45,406 bases of DNA from contig CAJUIH010000007.1 in assembly GCA_910586045.1 (NCBI GenBank), forward strand, positions 1 through 45,406. Direction: 5' to 3'. Made by a program: the position numbers and the translations under genes. Shown in pieces: positions 30,518-39,520 of the stretch (positions are counted from its first letter, which is position 1; each line of letters begins with the position of its first letter). The DNA is from an uncultured Eubacterium sp. (GTDB lineage: Bacteria > Bacillota > Clostridia > Lachnospirales > Lachnospiraceae). The notes below the pieces were generated by a model. That model made no database searches. It saw only the letters and a program-made list of their open reading frames with translations, and was not told where the DNA came from.

Positions 30518-31666
30518 ATGAAACAGATTGCTATTTTAGGTTCAACTGGCTCCATTGGGACGCAGACGCTGGATGTTGTCCGTGAACAGGGTGATATCCG
30601 GGTATGGGCGCTTACCGCTGGAAAAAATATTGAACTGTTAGAAAAACAAATACGGGAATTTCGACCCAAGCTGGCGGCGGTTTGGGAGGAAAAAGACGCG
30701 GCGGCACTGCGGATTCGTACGGCCGACCTGCAGGTTCAGATTGTAAGTGGAATGGACGGCCTGCTTGCGGCCGCGGTGATTCCCGAATCAGAACTGCTTG
30801 TAACGGCTGTCGTCGGTATGATCGGCCTGCGTCCGACGATAGCCGCGATTGAGGCAGGAAAGGATATCGCGCTTGCAAATAAGGAAACGCTCGTAACCGC
30901 AGGGCACTTGATTATGCCGCTGGCAAAAACATACGGTGTGGCCCTGCTTCCGGTAGACAGCGAACACAGCGCGGTCTTTCAGTGTTTGAACGGCGAAAGG
31001 GAACCGGAAAATAAGATTCATAAAATTTTGTTGACAGCGTCTGGCGGGCCATTCCGCGGCAGGACGAAACAGGAACTGGAGCATATTTCTGTATCGGATG
31101 CCCTGCATCATCCAAATTGGAGCATGGGAAAAAAGATTACGGTCGATTCGGCGACGATGGTCAACAAAGGGCTGGAAGTAATGGAGGCAAAGTGGCTGTT
31201 TGGCGTCGACGCAAGTAAAATCCAGGTCGTTGTTCAGCCCCAGTCCGTGATCCATTCGATGGTTGAATATGAAGACGGAAGTATTATGGCGCAGCTTGGC
31301 ACGCCGGATATGCGTCTTCCGATCCAGTATGCGCTGTATTATCCAAAACGCAGGCTGCTATCCGGCAGCAGGCTGGATTTTTTTGCGCTGGGTTCGATCT
31401 GTTTCGAACAGCCGGATACAGATACCTTTGACGGCTTAAAGCTGGCTTACCAGGCAATGGAACGCGGCGGGAACATGCCGACGGTTTTCAACGCGGCGAA
31501 CGAACGCGCGGTCGCGAAGTTTTTGAACCATCAAATAAATTTTTTGGATATTACAAAGATGATCCGGGAATGCATGGAACACTGTGCATATATCGAACAT
31601 CCGGATTTAAATCAAGTGTTGGAAACAGAGCAGTCTGTTTATGAATGGATAGAAAGCAGGTGGTAA
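30518..31666 (+). CDS. dxr: 1-deoxy-D-xylulose 5-phosphate reductoisomerase
   Basis: Second enzyme of the MEP isoprenoid pathway, converting DXP to MEP with NADPH. The 382-residue product has the NADPH loop ILGSTGSIGTQTLD, VDSEHSAVFQCL, the flexible loop TASGGPFRG, HHPNWSMGKKITVDSATM and NKGLEVMEA metal and substrate motifs. Length fits the family. CGAAGGTGG precedes the ATG. It supplies precursors for uppS, and ispG of the same pathway lies two genes downstream. Only one base separates its stop from the rseP start codon. Confidence 0.98.
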   Translation: MKQIAILGSTGSIGTQTLDVVREQGDIRVWALTAGKNIELLEKQIREFRPKLAAVWEEKDAAALRIRTADLQVQIVSGMDGLLAAAVIPESELLVTAVVGMIGLRPTIAAIEAGKDIALANKETLVTAGHLIMPLAKTYGVALLPVDSEHSAVFQCLNGEREPENKIHKILLTASGGPFRGRTKQELEHISVSDALHHPNWSMGKKITVDSATMVNKGLEVMEAKWLFGVDASKIQVVVQPQSVIHSMVEYEDGSIMAQLGTPDMRLPIQYALYYPKRRLLSGSRLDFFALGSICFEQPDTDTFDGLKLAYQAMERGGNMPTVFNAANERAVAKFLNHQINFLDITKMIRECMEHCAYIEHPDLNQVLETEQSVYEWIESRW

Positions 31667-31667
31667 T

Positions 31668-32702
31668 TTGAATATTATTCTGGCATTGATTATTTTCAGC
31701 GTGATTATCCTGTTCCATGAACTGGGGCATTTTCTGCTGGCAAAGTACAATGATGTTAAGGTAAATGAGTTTTGCCTGGGGCTTGGTCCGACGCTGTTTG
31801 GCGTTACCAAGGGAGAAACGAAATATTCGTTAAAGCTTCTGCCGTTTGGCGGAGCCTGTATGATGGAAGGCGAAGATGAAGAAAGTGTGGACGACAGGAG
31901 CTTTAACAGCAAGACGGTCCCGCAGCGTATTTCCATAGTAGCGGCAGGCCCGGTTTTCAATTTTATTATGGCGTTTGCGTTCTCTCTGATTTTGGTCGGC
32001 AGCGTAGGATTTGACCGCCCGGTTTTAACCGGCGTCAAAGAAGGGTTTCCGGCGCAGGAAGCGGGAATCCGCGAGGGTGACGAGATTGTAAAGCTTGGAA
32101 ATAAAAAAATACACTTGTATAGAGAAGTATCCGTTTATACATATTTCCATGCCGGAGAAGACATTGAAGTAACGTATAAACGGGACGGTAAGACGCATAC
32201 GGCGGTTTTGACGCCGAAATACGACGAGGAAAGCGGCAGTTATCTGATGGGTATTTACGGGACGACGGCACGTTCAAAAGGGTCGGCGCTTGAAACGCTG
32301 CGTTATAGTGCCTACGAGGTGAAATACTGGATTACGTCTACGATAGAAAGCTTGGGACAGTTGATCCGCGGCAGGGTCAGCGTCAATGAGATGTCCGGGC
32401 CTGTCGGAATTGTAAAAGTCATTGGGGATACGTATACGCAGGCGAAATCTGACGGGGTCTTTATGGTATTTTTAAATATGCTCAACATGTGTATTTTACT
32501 GTCGGCAAACCTCGGTGTGATGAACTTGCTGCCGATCCCGGCGCTAGACGGCGGCAGGCTTGTATTCCTGGTAGTAGAGGCGGTACGCGGCAAACGGATG
32601 GATCCGAATAAGGAAGGGGCGTTGAATTTTGTATTTCTGATGGCGCTGATGGCGCTGATGGTTGTGATTATGTTTAATGATATTCGTAAGATTGTGATGT
32701 AA
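31668..32702 (+). CDS. rseP: RseP/RasP-type site-2 protease
   Basis: A 344-residue intramembrane zinc metalloprotease. The first span carries the zinc motif HELGH, followed by the GLGPTLFG-type loop, a single PDZ domain (about 120-195, EAGIREGDEIVKLG), and the second zinc-ligand motif NLLPIPALDGGRL in the C-terminal membrane part. In relatives it cleaves anti-sigma factors and leftover signal peptides. The start is TTG at 31668, one base after dxr, with GCAGGTGG upstream. The stop shares its last A with a possible start of the next frame. The substrate here is unknown. Confidence 0.95.
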   Translation: MNIILALIIFSVIILFHELGHFLLAKYNDVKVNEFCLGLGPTLFGVTKGETKYSLKLLPFGGACMMEGEDEESVDDRSFNSKTVPQRISIVAAGPVFNFIMAFAFSLILVGSVGFDRPVLTGVKEGFPAQEAGIREGDEIVKLGNKKIHLYREVSVYTYFHAGEDIEVTYKRDGKTHTAVLTPKYDEESGSYLMGIYGTTARSKGSALETLRYSAYEVKYWITSTIESLGQLIRGRVSVNEMSGPVGIVKVIGDTYTQAKSDGVFMVFLNMLNMCILLSANLGVMNLLPIPALDGGRLVFLVVEAVRGKRMDPNKEGALNFVFLMALMALMVVIMFNDIRKIVM

Positions 32703-32731
32703 TGCAATCGGAAAAAGCGAGGGGATGCATC

Positions 32732-33790
32732 ATGCAAAGAAAAATTACAAAAACAGTAACGATCGGAAACCGCACGATCGGCGGCGGCCATCCTATTTTG
32801 ATCCAGTCGATGACCAATACCCGGACAGAGGACGCAGCGGCAACAATACAGCAAATAGAACGCCTGGCGGCGGCCGGCTGTGACCTAGTCCGCTGTACGG
32901 TTCCAAATATGGAAGCGGCAAAGGCACTGGGAGAAATTAAAAAAGAAGTTTCGATTCCGGTTATAGCGGACATTCATTTTGATTACCGGCTTGCGATAGC
33001 GGCAATTGCGCATGGGGCGGATAAAATCCGCATCAATCCGGGCAATATCGGTTCTGCGGACAAGGTACGCGCGGTGGTCGATGCGGCAAAGGAACGCGGG
33101 GTTCCGATCCGGGTCGGCGTCAACAGCGGCTCGCTGGAAAAAGAGATTTTGGAAAAGTATCATGGCGTGACGGCGGAGGGAATGGCGCAGAGCGCCCTCG
33201 CGCAGGCTGCTTTGATCGAAGAGATGGGCTATGACCAACTGGTTATCAGTATCAAGTCTTCGGATGTATTGATGTGCGTACGTGCGCATGAACTGATTTC
33301 TGCGAAGACCATGCATCCGCTGCATGTAGGCATTACCGAAGCAGGGACGCTGATCAGCGGAAATATTAAATCAGCCCTTGGGATCGGACTGATTTTGTAT
33401 CAGGGCATCGGTGATACGATCCGCGTGTCGCTGACCGGAGATCCGCTGGAAGAAGTAAAATCCGCAAAGCTGATCCTGCGTTCGCTCGGGCTTAGGAGCG
33501 GCGGTATCGAGGTAGTATCCTGTCCGACCTGCGGACGGACAAAAATAGATTTAATTAAACTGGCAAACCAAGTAGAAGAGATGGTAGCAGACCTGCCGCT
33601 TGATTTAAAAGTGGCGGTGATGGGCTGTGTCGTAAACGGGCCGGGCGAGGCAAAAGAAGCGGATATCGGTATCGCCGGGGGTGTAGGCGAAGGGCTTTTG
33701 ATCAAACACGGCGAAGTAATTAAAAAATTACCCGAAGATGAGCTGCTTGCGGCATTACGTGAGGAATTACTGCATTGGGGTGAAAATTAA
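32732..33790 (+). CDS. ispG: HMBPP synthase IspG (GcpE)
   Basis: A [4Fe-4S] enzyme of the MEP pathway that makes HMBPP from MEcPP. The 352-residue single-TIM-barrel bacterial form ends with the cluster domain; Cys264 and Cys267 (SCPTCGRT) and Cys299 (GCVVNGPGE) plus a following Glu provide cluster ligands. The ATG at 32732 has GAGGGG 7 bases upstream and gives MQRKITKTVTIGN; the ATG at 32702 overlaps the rseP stop and would add 10 residues. It is in the place where Bacillus has proS. polC begins immediately after its stop. Confidence 0.97.
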   Translation: MQRKITKTVTIGNRTIGGGHPILIQSMTNTRTEDAAATIQQIERLAAAGCDLVRCTVPNMEAAKALGEIKKEVSIPVIADIHFDYRLAIAAIAHGADKIRINPGNIGSADKVRAVVDAAKERGVPIRVGVNSGSLEKEILEKYHGVTAEGMAQSALAQAALIEEMGYDQLVISIKSSDVLMCVRAHELISAKTMHPLHVGITEAGTLISGNIKSALGIGLILYQGIGDTIRVSLTGDPLEEVKSAKLILRSLGLRSGGIEVVSCPTCGRTKIDLIKLANQVEEMVADLPLDLKVAVMGCVVNGPGEAKEADIGIAGGVGEGLLIKHGEVIKKLPEDELLAALREELLHWGEN

Positions 33791-36700
33791 ATGACAAAAA
33801 AATTTTTCGAAGTATTTCCGGTGCTTCAGGTGGGCGATGAAACAAAGCAGATGCTGGAAACGGTAGATGTACAGCGGGTCGTATCGAATAAGGCCCGCAC
33901 GCATCTGCGGATTTATCTGCACGGGACGCGCCTTTTGCCCAAAAAGAGTATCTTCCAATTGGAACGGAATATTAAAAAACAGTTGTTTCCCAAGCAGGAA
34001 CTTACCGTAAAAATTATAGAGCGCTATCAGCTTTCCGCGCAGTATACGCCGGAGTCGCTGATGGAATTATACAAAGACAGTATCCTGGAAGAACTCAAGG
34101 CATACAGTCTTTTACTTTATAACCTGTTCCGCTGCGCCAGACTGGAGTTTTTGGAAGAAAACCGTATGCGCCTCTATATGGAGGATTCGGTCGTAGCGCA
34201 GGATTGCTGTGACGAACTATTAGAGATTTTATATAAAGTAATACATGACCGCTGCGGCCTTACCGTGACAATAGAACCGGTATTGGAACCGAAAAAAGAA
34301 TGTAAAAAGGAAGAGGAAGTGTATCTTGCCTATACGGATCAAAATGGGAATGTAAATGTCGTCATTAAAATGGATGCTGTAGAAAAGGGGAATGCAGCGG
34401 GCGGTGCGAACAGCGCCGGCTTTCTAGATGCGGGATCCTCTGATCAGATGGCGGGCTATTTGGAACATATGGCGGATTATATGACGCTGGAAGATGCGGA
34501 TGGATCTGCATGCATAGACCAGGCGGCAGGTTATGACGATTACATAGCGGGACTTGCGGACGGGAGTATGGCAAGTTCTTCGCAAGACCAGGGAATCCAG
34601 GCGGGCGGCATTGCATCCGCGCCAGCGCCGAATAAGGCGGGCAGTACGAAAAAGAACGAGTTGCCATCATTTTCAAAAGGCCGCCAGCGCAGGGATTATC
34701 CGCTCAAGCGTTCGGACAATCCGGATGTTGTATACGGCAGGGATTTTGCGGACGAAGTAATCGCGATAGACCAGATTACGGGAGAAATGGGTGAAATCGC
34801 GGTCCGCGGCCAGGTAATCGCAGTAGATACCAGACAACTGCGCAGCGGGGAAAAGAGTATTGTCATCGTAACCCTTACCGATTTTACGGATTCTATTATT
34901 CTAAAGATTTTTGTAAAAAACGAACAATTGGACGAATTGCTGGACGGTGTGAAAAAGGGTGCTTTTTTAAAAATCCGGGGGGTTACGGCGTTTGATAAAT
35001 TTGACAGCGAACTGACATTAAGTTCCATATCCGGGATCAAGAAGATTGCTGATTTTACAGAACGCAGAATGGATACCAGTTCAAAAAAGCGTGTGGAACT
35101 GCACTGCCATACGAAAATGAGCGATATGGACGGCATATCCGATGTCGGGGATATTATTAAACAGGCGATGGCGTGGGGGCATAAGGCGATCGCGATTACC
35201 GACCATGGCGCGGTGCAGGCATTTCCAATCGCAAACCACGCAGTAGCGCCTGACGCGGATTTTAAACTGATCTATGGCGTCGAAGCGTATCTTGTCGATG
35301 ATTTAAAAAATATTGTGTTTGATTCCAGGGGGCAAAAACTGCTGGATTCGTATGTAGTATTTGACCTGGAAACGACCGGGCTTAGTCCGAATGTGCATAA
35401 GATTATTGAAATCGGCGCGGTCAAGGTAGTAAATGGGACAATCGTGGATCGTTTTTCCAGATTTGTGAATCCAAAAGTGCCGATTCCATTTAAAATCGAG
35501 GAATTGACGAAAATCCGCGATGATATGGTCATAAACGAACCGGAGATTTCAGTTGTATTGCCGGAATTTATGGAATTTTGCGCCGGCTGTGTTATGGTGG
35601 CGCATAACGCGGAATTTGATATGGGCTTTATCCGTAAAAATTGTGAGGATTTGGGGCTGTCCTGCGACTTTACAGTCGTGGATACCGTAGCGATGGCAAG
35701 ATTTTTACTTGTTAATTTAAACCGTTTTAAGTTGGATACCGTAGCAAGGGAACTGCATATATCCTTAAAAAACCATCATCGTGCGGTAGACGACGCGGGA
35801 TGTACGGCGGAAATTTTTGTAAAATTTATTGAAATGCTACAAAAGCGCGGTATTTTTGACCTGGATGCGTTAAATGAACAGGGGCGGGCCACCCCGCAGC
35901 AGATTCATAAAATGCCGACCTATCACGCGATTATTTTGGCCACGAACGACTATGGGCGCGTGAACCTCTACCGTCTGGTGTCGATGTCGCATCTTACGTA
36001 CTTTCATAAGCGCCCGCGGATCCCAAAAAGCGAACTGGTACGTTACCGCGAAGGGCTGCTGCTTGGCTCGGCCTGCGAAGCCGGGGAACTGTACCAGGCA
36101 ATCCTGCTTGGACGGCCGCAGACGGAAATCGCAAGGCTTGTGGAATTTTATGATTATCTGGAAATCCAGCCAAACGGCAATAACGCGTTTATGCTGCGGG
36201 AAGAAAAATACCCGGTCAATTCCGAAGAAGACTTACAAAAGATCAATCAAAAAATCGTGAAGCTCGGCGAAGAGTTTCATAAGCCGGTTGTGGCTACGTG
36301 CGACGTGCATTTCCTGAATCCGCAAGACGTGGAATACCGCCGGATTATTATGGCCGGACAGGGATTTAAAGACGCTGAGGAACAGGCGCCGCTATATTTG
36401 CATACAACGGAGGAAATGCTGGAGGAATTTGCCTATTTAGGCAGCCGTAAAGCGGAAGAAGTCGTTATTACAAATCCAAACCTGATTTGCGATATGTGTG
36501 AAAAAATATCTCCGGTACGGCCGGACAAGGCGCCGCCGGTCATTGAAAATTCCGACCAGCTTCTGCGTGAGATCTGTTACCGTAAGGCGCATGAAATGTA
36601 TGGGGAAAATCTGCCGGAAATCGTAGCAAAGCGCCTGGAGCGGGAACTGACTTCTATTATTTCAAACGGTTATGCCGTAATGTATATTATCGCGCAGAAA

Positions 36701-38425
36701 CTGGTGTGGAAATCCGTCGAGGACGGCTATCTGGTCGGTTCCCGCGGTTCGGTCGGATCGTCTTTTGTAGCCACGATGTCGGGTATTACGGAAGTAAATC
36801 CGCTTAGTCCGCATTACTACTGCGAATATTGCCATTTCAGCGATTTTGATTCGGACGAGGTCAAGGCATACGCCGGACGCTCGGGCTGCGACCTGGCCGA
36901 CCGGCTGTGTCCAAAGTGCGGAAAACTGCTTGTAAAAGCAGGATTTGATATCCCGTTTGAAACATTTCTGGGTTTTAAGGGAAATAAGGAACCGGATATC
37001 GATTTGAATTTTTCGGGCGACTACCAGAGCAAAGCCCATAAATATACCGAGGTTATTTTCGGTGCGGGGCAGACATTTCGGGCGGGTACGATTGGTACGA
37101 TGGCGGATAAAACGGCGTTTGGCTATGTGAAAAAGTACTACGAAGAGCGGTTTATCCATAAGCGGTATTGCGAGATCAACCGTATCGTGCAGGGGTGTGT
37201 CGGCATCCGGCGGACCACCGGGCAGCATCCGGGCGGGATTGTCGTACTGCCGATGGGCGAAGAGATCTATTCTTTTACCCCGATCCAGCATCCGGCCAAC
37301 GATATGACGACCGATATCGTAACGACTCATTTTGAATACCATTCCATTGACCATAACTTGCTGAAATTAGATATCCTTGGACACGATGATCCGACCATGA
37401 TCCGTATGCTGGAAGACCTGACCGGGCTGCACGCGATAGAAATACCGCTGGACGACCCGGCGGTCATGTCAATTTTTAAAAGTACGGATGCATTGGGGAT
37501 TACACCGGAGGATATCGGCGGCTGTACAGTCGGCAGCCTTGGCATTCCGGAATTTGGGACCGACTTTGTCATCCAGATGCTGATTGATACGAAACCGCAG
37601 TCGTTTTCTGACTTAGTGCGGATTTCCGGCCTGTCGCACGGGACGGATGTATGGCTTGGCAACGCGCAGACTTTAATCGAAGAGGGAAAGGCGACGATTT
37701 CCACAGCTATCTGTACGCGTGACGACATTATGATCTATTTGATCGGGATGGGGCTGGACAGCGAGCTTTCCTTTACGATTATGGAATCGGTGCGCAAAGG
37801 CAAAGGGTTAAAGGAAGAGTGGATTGCCGTAATGAAAGAGCATGATGTGCCGGACTGGTATATCTGGTCGTGTCAGAAGATCAAGTATATGTTCCCAAAA
37901 GCCCATGCGGCGGCATATGTCATGATGGCCTGGCGGATCGCGTACTGTAAGGTCTTTTATCCGCTGGCCTATTATGCGGCTTATTTTTCTATCCGCGCCA
38001 CGGCGTTTAGTTACGAGCTGATGTGCCAGGGCCAGGAAAAATTGGCGCACCATCTGCGCAATTTTGAACGGCGCAGGGATTCTTTGTCCAAAAAAGAACT
38101 GGATACGATCAAGGATATGCGTATTGTCCAGGAAATGTATGCCAGGGGCTACGCGTTTTGCCCGATGGAGCTGGACAAAGTAAAGGCCAGGCATTTTCAG
38201 ATTATAGACGGAAAGCTGATGCCGGCGCTCAGTGCAATCGAAGGATTGGGTGAGAAAGCGGCGGAGGGGATTGTCGAATCAGTCAAGGACGGGCCGTTTT
38301 TGTCAAAAGACGATTTCCGCCAAAGGTCCAAGGTCAGTAAATCAGTTGCGGACCTGATGGGGGAACTGGGGATTTTGGGGGATTTGCCGGAATCGAACCA
38401 GTTGTCGATTTTTGATTTTGCGTGA
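33791..38425 (+). CDS. polC: DNA polymerase III PolC, Gram-positive type
   Basis: The main replicative polymerase with built-in proofreading, 1544 residues. Order: N-terminal domain (1-190), low-complexity insert (about 195-300), OB fold (about 320-425), PHP domain from ELHCHTKMSDMDG (about 435) split by the DnaQ-like exonuclease (VFDLETTGLSP at about 522 to 690), the Cys4 zinc finger (YCEYC, CPKCGK, about 1010-1050), and the catalytic palm/fingers (EPDIDLNFSGD, about 1065) to the C-terminal DLPESNQLSIFDFA. It is about 100 residues longer than Bacillus PolC (1437), mostly from the acidic, Gly/Ala/Ser-rich insert. PolC is a Firmicute marker. Confidence 0.98.
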   Translation: MTKKFFEVFPVLQVGDETKQMLETVDVQRVVSNKARTHLRIYLHGTRLLPKKSIFQLERNIKKQLFPKQELTVKIIERYQLSAQYTPESLMELYKDSILEELKAYSLLLYNLFRCARLEFLEENRMRLYMEDSVVAQDCCDELLEILYKVIHDRCGLTVTIEPVLEPKKECKKEEEVYLAYTDQNGNVNVVIKMDAVEKGNAAGGANSAGFLDAGSSDQMAGYLEHMADYMTLEDADGSACIDQAAGYDDYIAGLADGSMASSSQDQGIQAGGIASAPAPNKAGSTKKNELPSFSKGRQRRDYPLKRSDNPDVVYGRDFADEVIAIDQITGEMGEIAVRGQVIAVDTRQLRSGEKSIVIVTLTDFTDSIILKIFVKNEQLDELLDGVKKGAFLKIRGVTAFDKFDSELTLSSISGIKKIADFTERRMDTSSKKRVELHCHTKMSDMDGISDVGDIIKQAMAWGHKAIAITDHGAVQAFPIANHAVAPDADFKLIYGVEAYLVDDLKNIVFDSRGQKLLDSYVVFDLETTGLSPNVHKIIEIGAVKVVNGTIVDRFSRFVNPKVPIPFKIEELTKIRDDMVINEPEISVVLPEFMEFCAGCVMVAHNAEFDMGFIRKNCEDLGLSCDFTVVDTVAMARFLLVNLNRFKLDTVARELHISLKNHHRAVDDAGCTAEIFVKFIEMLQKRGIFDLDALNEQGRATPQQIHKMPTYHAIILATNDYGRVNLYRLVSMSHLTYFHKRPRIPKSELVRYREGLLLGSACEAGELYQAILLGRPQTEIARLVEFYDYLEIQPNGNNAFMLREEKYPVNSEEDLQKINQKIVKLGEEFHKPVVATCDVHFLNPQDVEYRRIIMAGQGFKDAEEQAPLYLHTTEEMLEEFAYLGSRKAEEVVITNPNLICDMCEKISPVRPDKAPPVIENSDQLLREICYRKAHEMYGENLPEIVAKRLERELTSIISNGYAVMYIIAQKLVWKSVEDGYLVGSRGSVGSSFVATMSGITEVNPLSPHYYCEYCHFSDFDSDEVKAYAGRSGCDLADRLCPKCGKLLVKAGFDIPFETFLGFKGNKEPDIDLNFSGDYQSKAHKYTEVIFGAGQTFRAGTIGTMADKTAFGYVKKYYEERFIHKRYCEINRIVQGCVGIRRTTGQHPGGIVVLPMGEEIYSFTPIQHPANDMTTDIVTTHFEYHSIDHNLLKLDILGHDDPTMIRMLEDLTGLHAIEIPLDDPAVMSIFKSTDALGITPEDIGGCTVGSLGIPEFGTDFVIQMLIDTKPQSFSDLVRISGLSHGTDVWLGNAQTLIEEGKATISTAICTRDDIMIYLIGMGLDSELSFTIMESVRKGKGLKEEWIAVMKEHDVPDWYIWSCQKIKYMFPKAHAAAYVMMAWRIAYCKVFYPLAYYAAYFSIRATAFSYELMCQGQEKLAHHLRNFERRRDSLSKKELDTIKDMRIVQEMYARGYAFCPMELDKVKARHFQIIDGKLMPALSAIEGLGEKAAEGIVESVKDGPFLSKDDFRQRSKVSKSVADLMGELGILGDLPESNQLSIFDFA

Positions 38426-38464
38426 GGTGGTTTTTAATCAGGATGCGGAAAGGCAGGTGATCGT

Positions 38465-39004
38465 ATGAACCCGGCATTTCATAAGGAAAAAGAATATACA
38501 ATCGAAGATATTTATGCATTGCCTGATGGAAAAAGAGCGGAACTGATCGATGGGCAGATTTATAGCATGGCCCATCCAAGTCGTACGCATCAAAAAATTT
38601 CCGGCTATTTGTATCATGAAATTTATGACTATATCAAACAAAGGGATGGAAAATGCGAAGTATATGCGGCTCCATTTGCGGTATTCCTAAACAATGATGA
38701 CCAAACATATCTGGAACCAGACCTATCCGTTATATGCGATACCGATAAATTAGAGGAAAAGGGCTGTATGGGCGCGCCGGATTGGGTGATCGAGATTGTT
38801 TCGAAAAGCAGTAAGCCGAGAGATTATATAAAGAAAATGTTTTTATACCATACCGCGGGTGTACGGGAATACTGGATTGTTGATCCTGGAAAGAATATGG
38901 TGTCTGTGTATGGATTTGAAGCAGACCGAGTGGAACAATATGATTTCGGGGAAGAGGTTCCTGTTGGGATTTTTGAAGAATTTTCTATATTATTTGAATT
39001 ATAA
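38465..39004 (+). CDS. Uma2-family (DUF820) restriction-like endonuclease fold
   Basis: A 179-residue protein of the Uma2/DUF820 family with a PD-(D/E)xK-like fold. Recognisable parts are the N-terminal YTIEDIYALPDGKRAELIDG, the EPDLSVIC strand and PDWVIEIVSKSS, where the Asp, Glu and a nearby Lys/Ser region would form the nuclease site. Family function is unknown; many copies occur in cyanobacteria and scattered ones in other bacteria, and a role in mobile DNA or defence has only been suggested. GCAGGTGATC precedes the ATG. It stands between polC and a stretch containing repeat relic C, the only accessory-looking gene in this part. Confidence 0.85.
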   Translation: MNPAFHKEKEYTIEDIYALPDGKRAELIDGQIYSMAHPSRTHQKISGYLYHEIYDYIKQRDGKCEVYAAPFAVFLNNDDQTYLEPDLSVICDTDKLEEKGCMGAPDWVIEIVSKSSKPRDYIKKMFLYHTAGVREYWIVDPGKNMVSVYGFEADRVEQYDFGEEVPVGIFEEFSILFEL

Positions 39005-39103
39005 AAGAAACAATTCAGGCATTGCGGCGGCTGCAATGATCCTATAATACGATAGTAGGATCGATCAAAACATGACAGGAATTACGTGTGAGGGGTGAAA
39101 AAG

Positions 39104-39352
39104 ATGTTGGTTGCAGTTGTTGACGATGAGAAAGGAACCATATTTCTTGTCTGTTTTTCCGATATTCTTCCAACGTCGCCGCAAGCCAGACCCGTTTTAG
39201 GTATTATGATTCCGTATAGCAAACTAATTGTAAAGCATGCAAAGATTAGCTGGGAAAGCCGGGCAAACCGTCTCTCCCAGCGTCCGGTAAGCAAAAATAT
39301 AACACCTTGTTTAAACTATTACAATATAAATGATACGCCCGGTTACTTCTAA
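39104..39352 (+). pseudogene. Doubtful 82-codon frame running into repeat relic C
   Basis: An ATG at 39104 with GAGGGGTG upstream opens a frame of 82 codons. Only the first 20 residues (MLVAVVDDEKGTIFLVCFSD) come from non-repeat DNA and they faintly recall the start of a response regulator. From residue 21 on, the frame is translated repeat relic C and looks non-protein. This may be a gene truncated by insertion of the repeat, or no gene at all. The rest of 39005-39103 shows only a weak 7-bp inverted repeat around 39038-39062. Confidence 0.25.
39164..39287 (-). repeat. Relic C of the sigE-side double repeat
   Basis: Three collinear blocks match the reverse complement of the 17.5-18.0 kb structure. 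39164-39194 matches the inner edge of unit B (about 29 of 31). 39189-39255 matches spacer plus end of unit A (56 of 67). 39256-39287 matches the outer end of unit A and its flank, 17545-17576 (31 of 32). The A body is deleted between its arms, and part of the spacer plus the outer B arm is missing. Weaker similarity to the A flank continues for about 35 bases. Confidence 0.8.
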
Positions 39353-39362
39353 CAATTTATAC

Positions 39363-39391
39363 TTGAAATTTTGGAAAAGAAGTAATATGAT
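39363..39391 (+). promoter_or_regulatory. Promoter of pheA
   Basis: TTGAAA (39363-39368), 17 bases, TATGAT (39386-39391), with a leader of about 120 bases. A GC-rich stem CAGGC/GCCTG occurs in the leader, but there is no run of Phe codons, no T-box and no terminator, so classical attenuation is not supported. Confidence 0.6.
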
Positions 39392-39520
39392 AGATACAGT
39401 AAAAAGTGCTAAAAACAGGCGCTTCGCAGCCTGAAAAATTAGTAACTATGATTAGAACGGCCAGAAAATGGTTTGCTCTTTCTAAAATAAAAATAAAAAC
39501 AGAAAATACAGGTGGAGAAA

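Noticed and set aside
39392..39520. Leader-peptide attenuator or T-box for pheA
   Set aside because: No Phe codon run, no T-box sequence and no terminator hairpin with a T-run were found in the leader.
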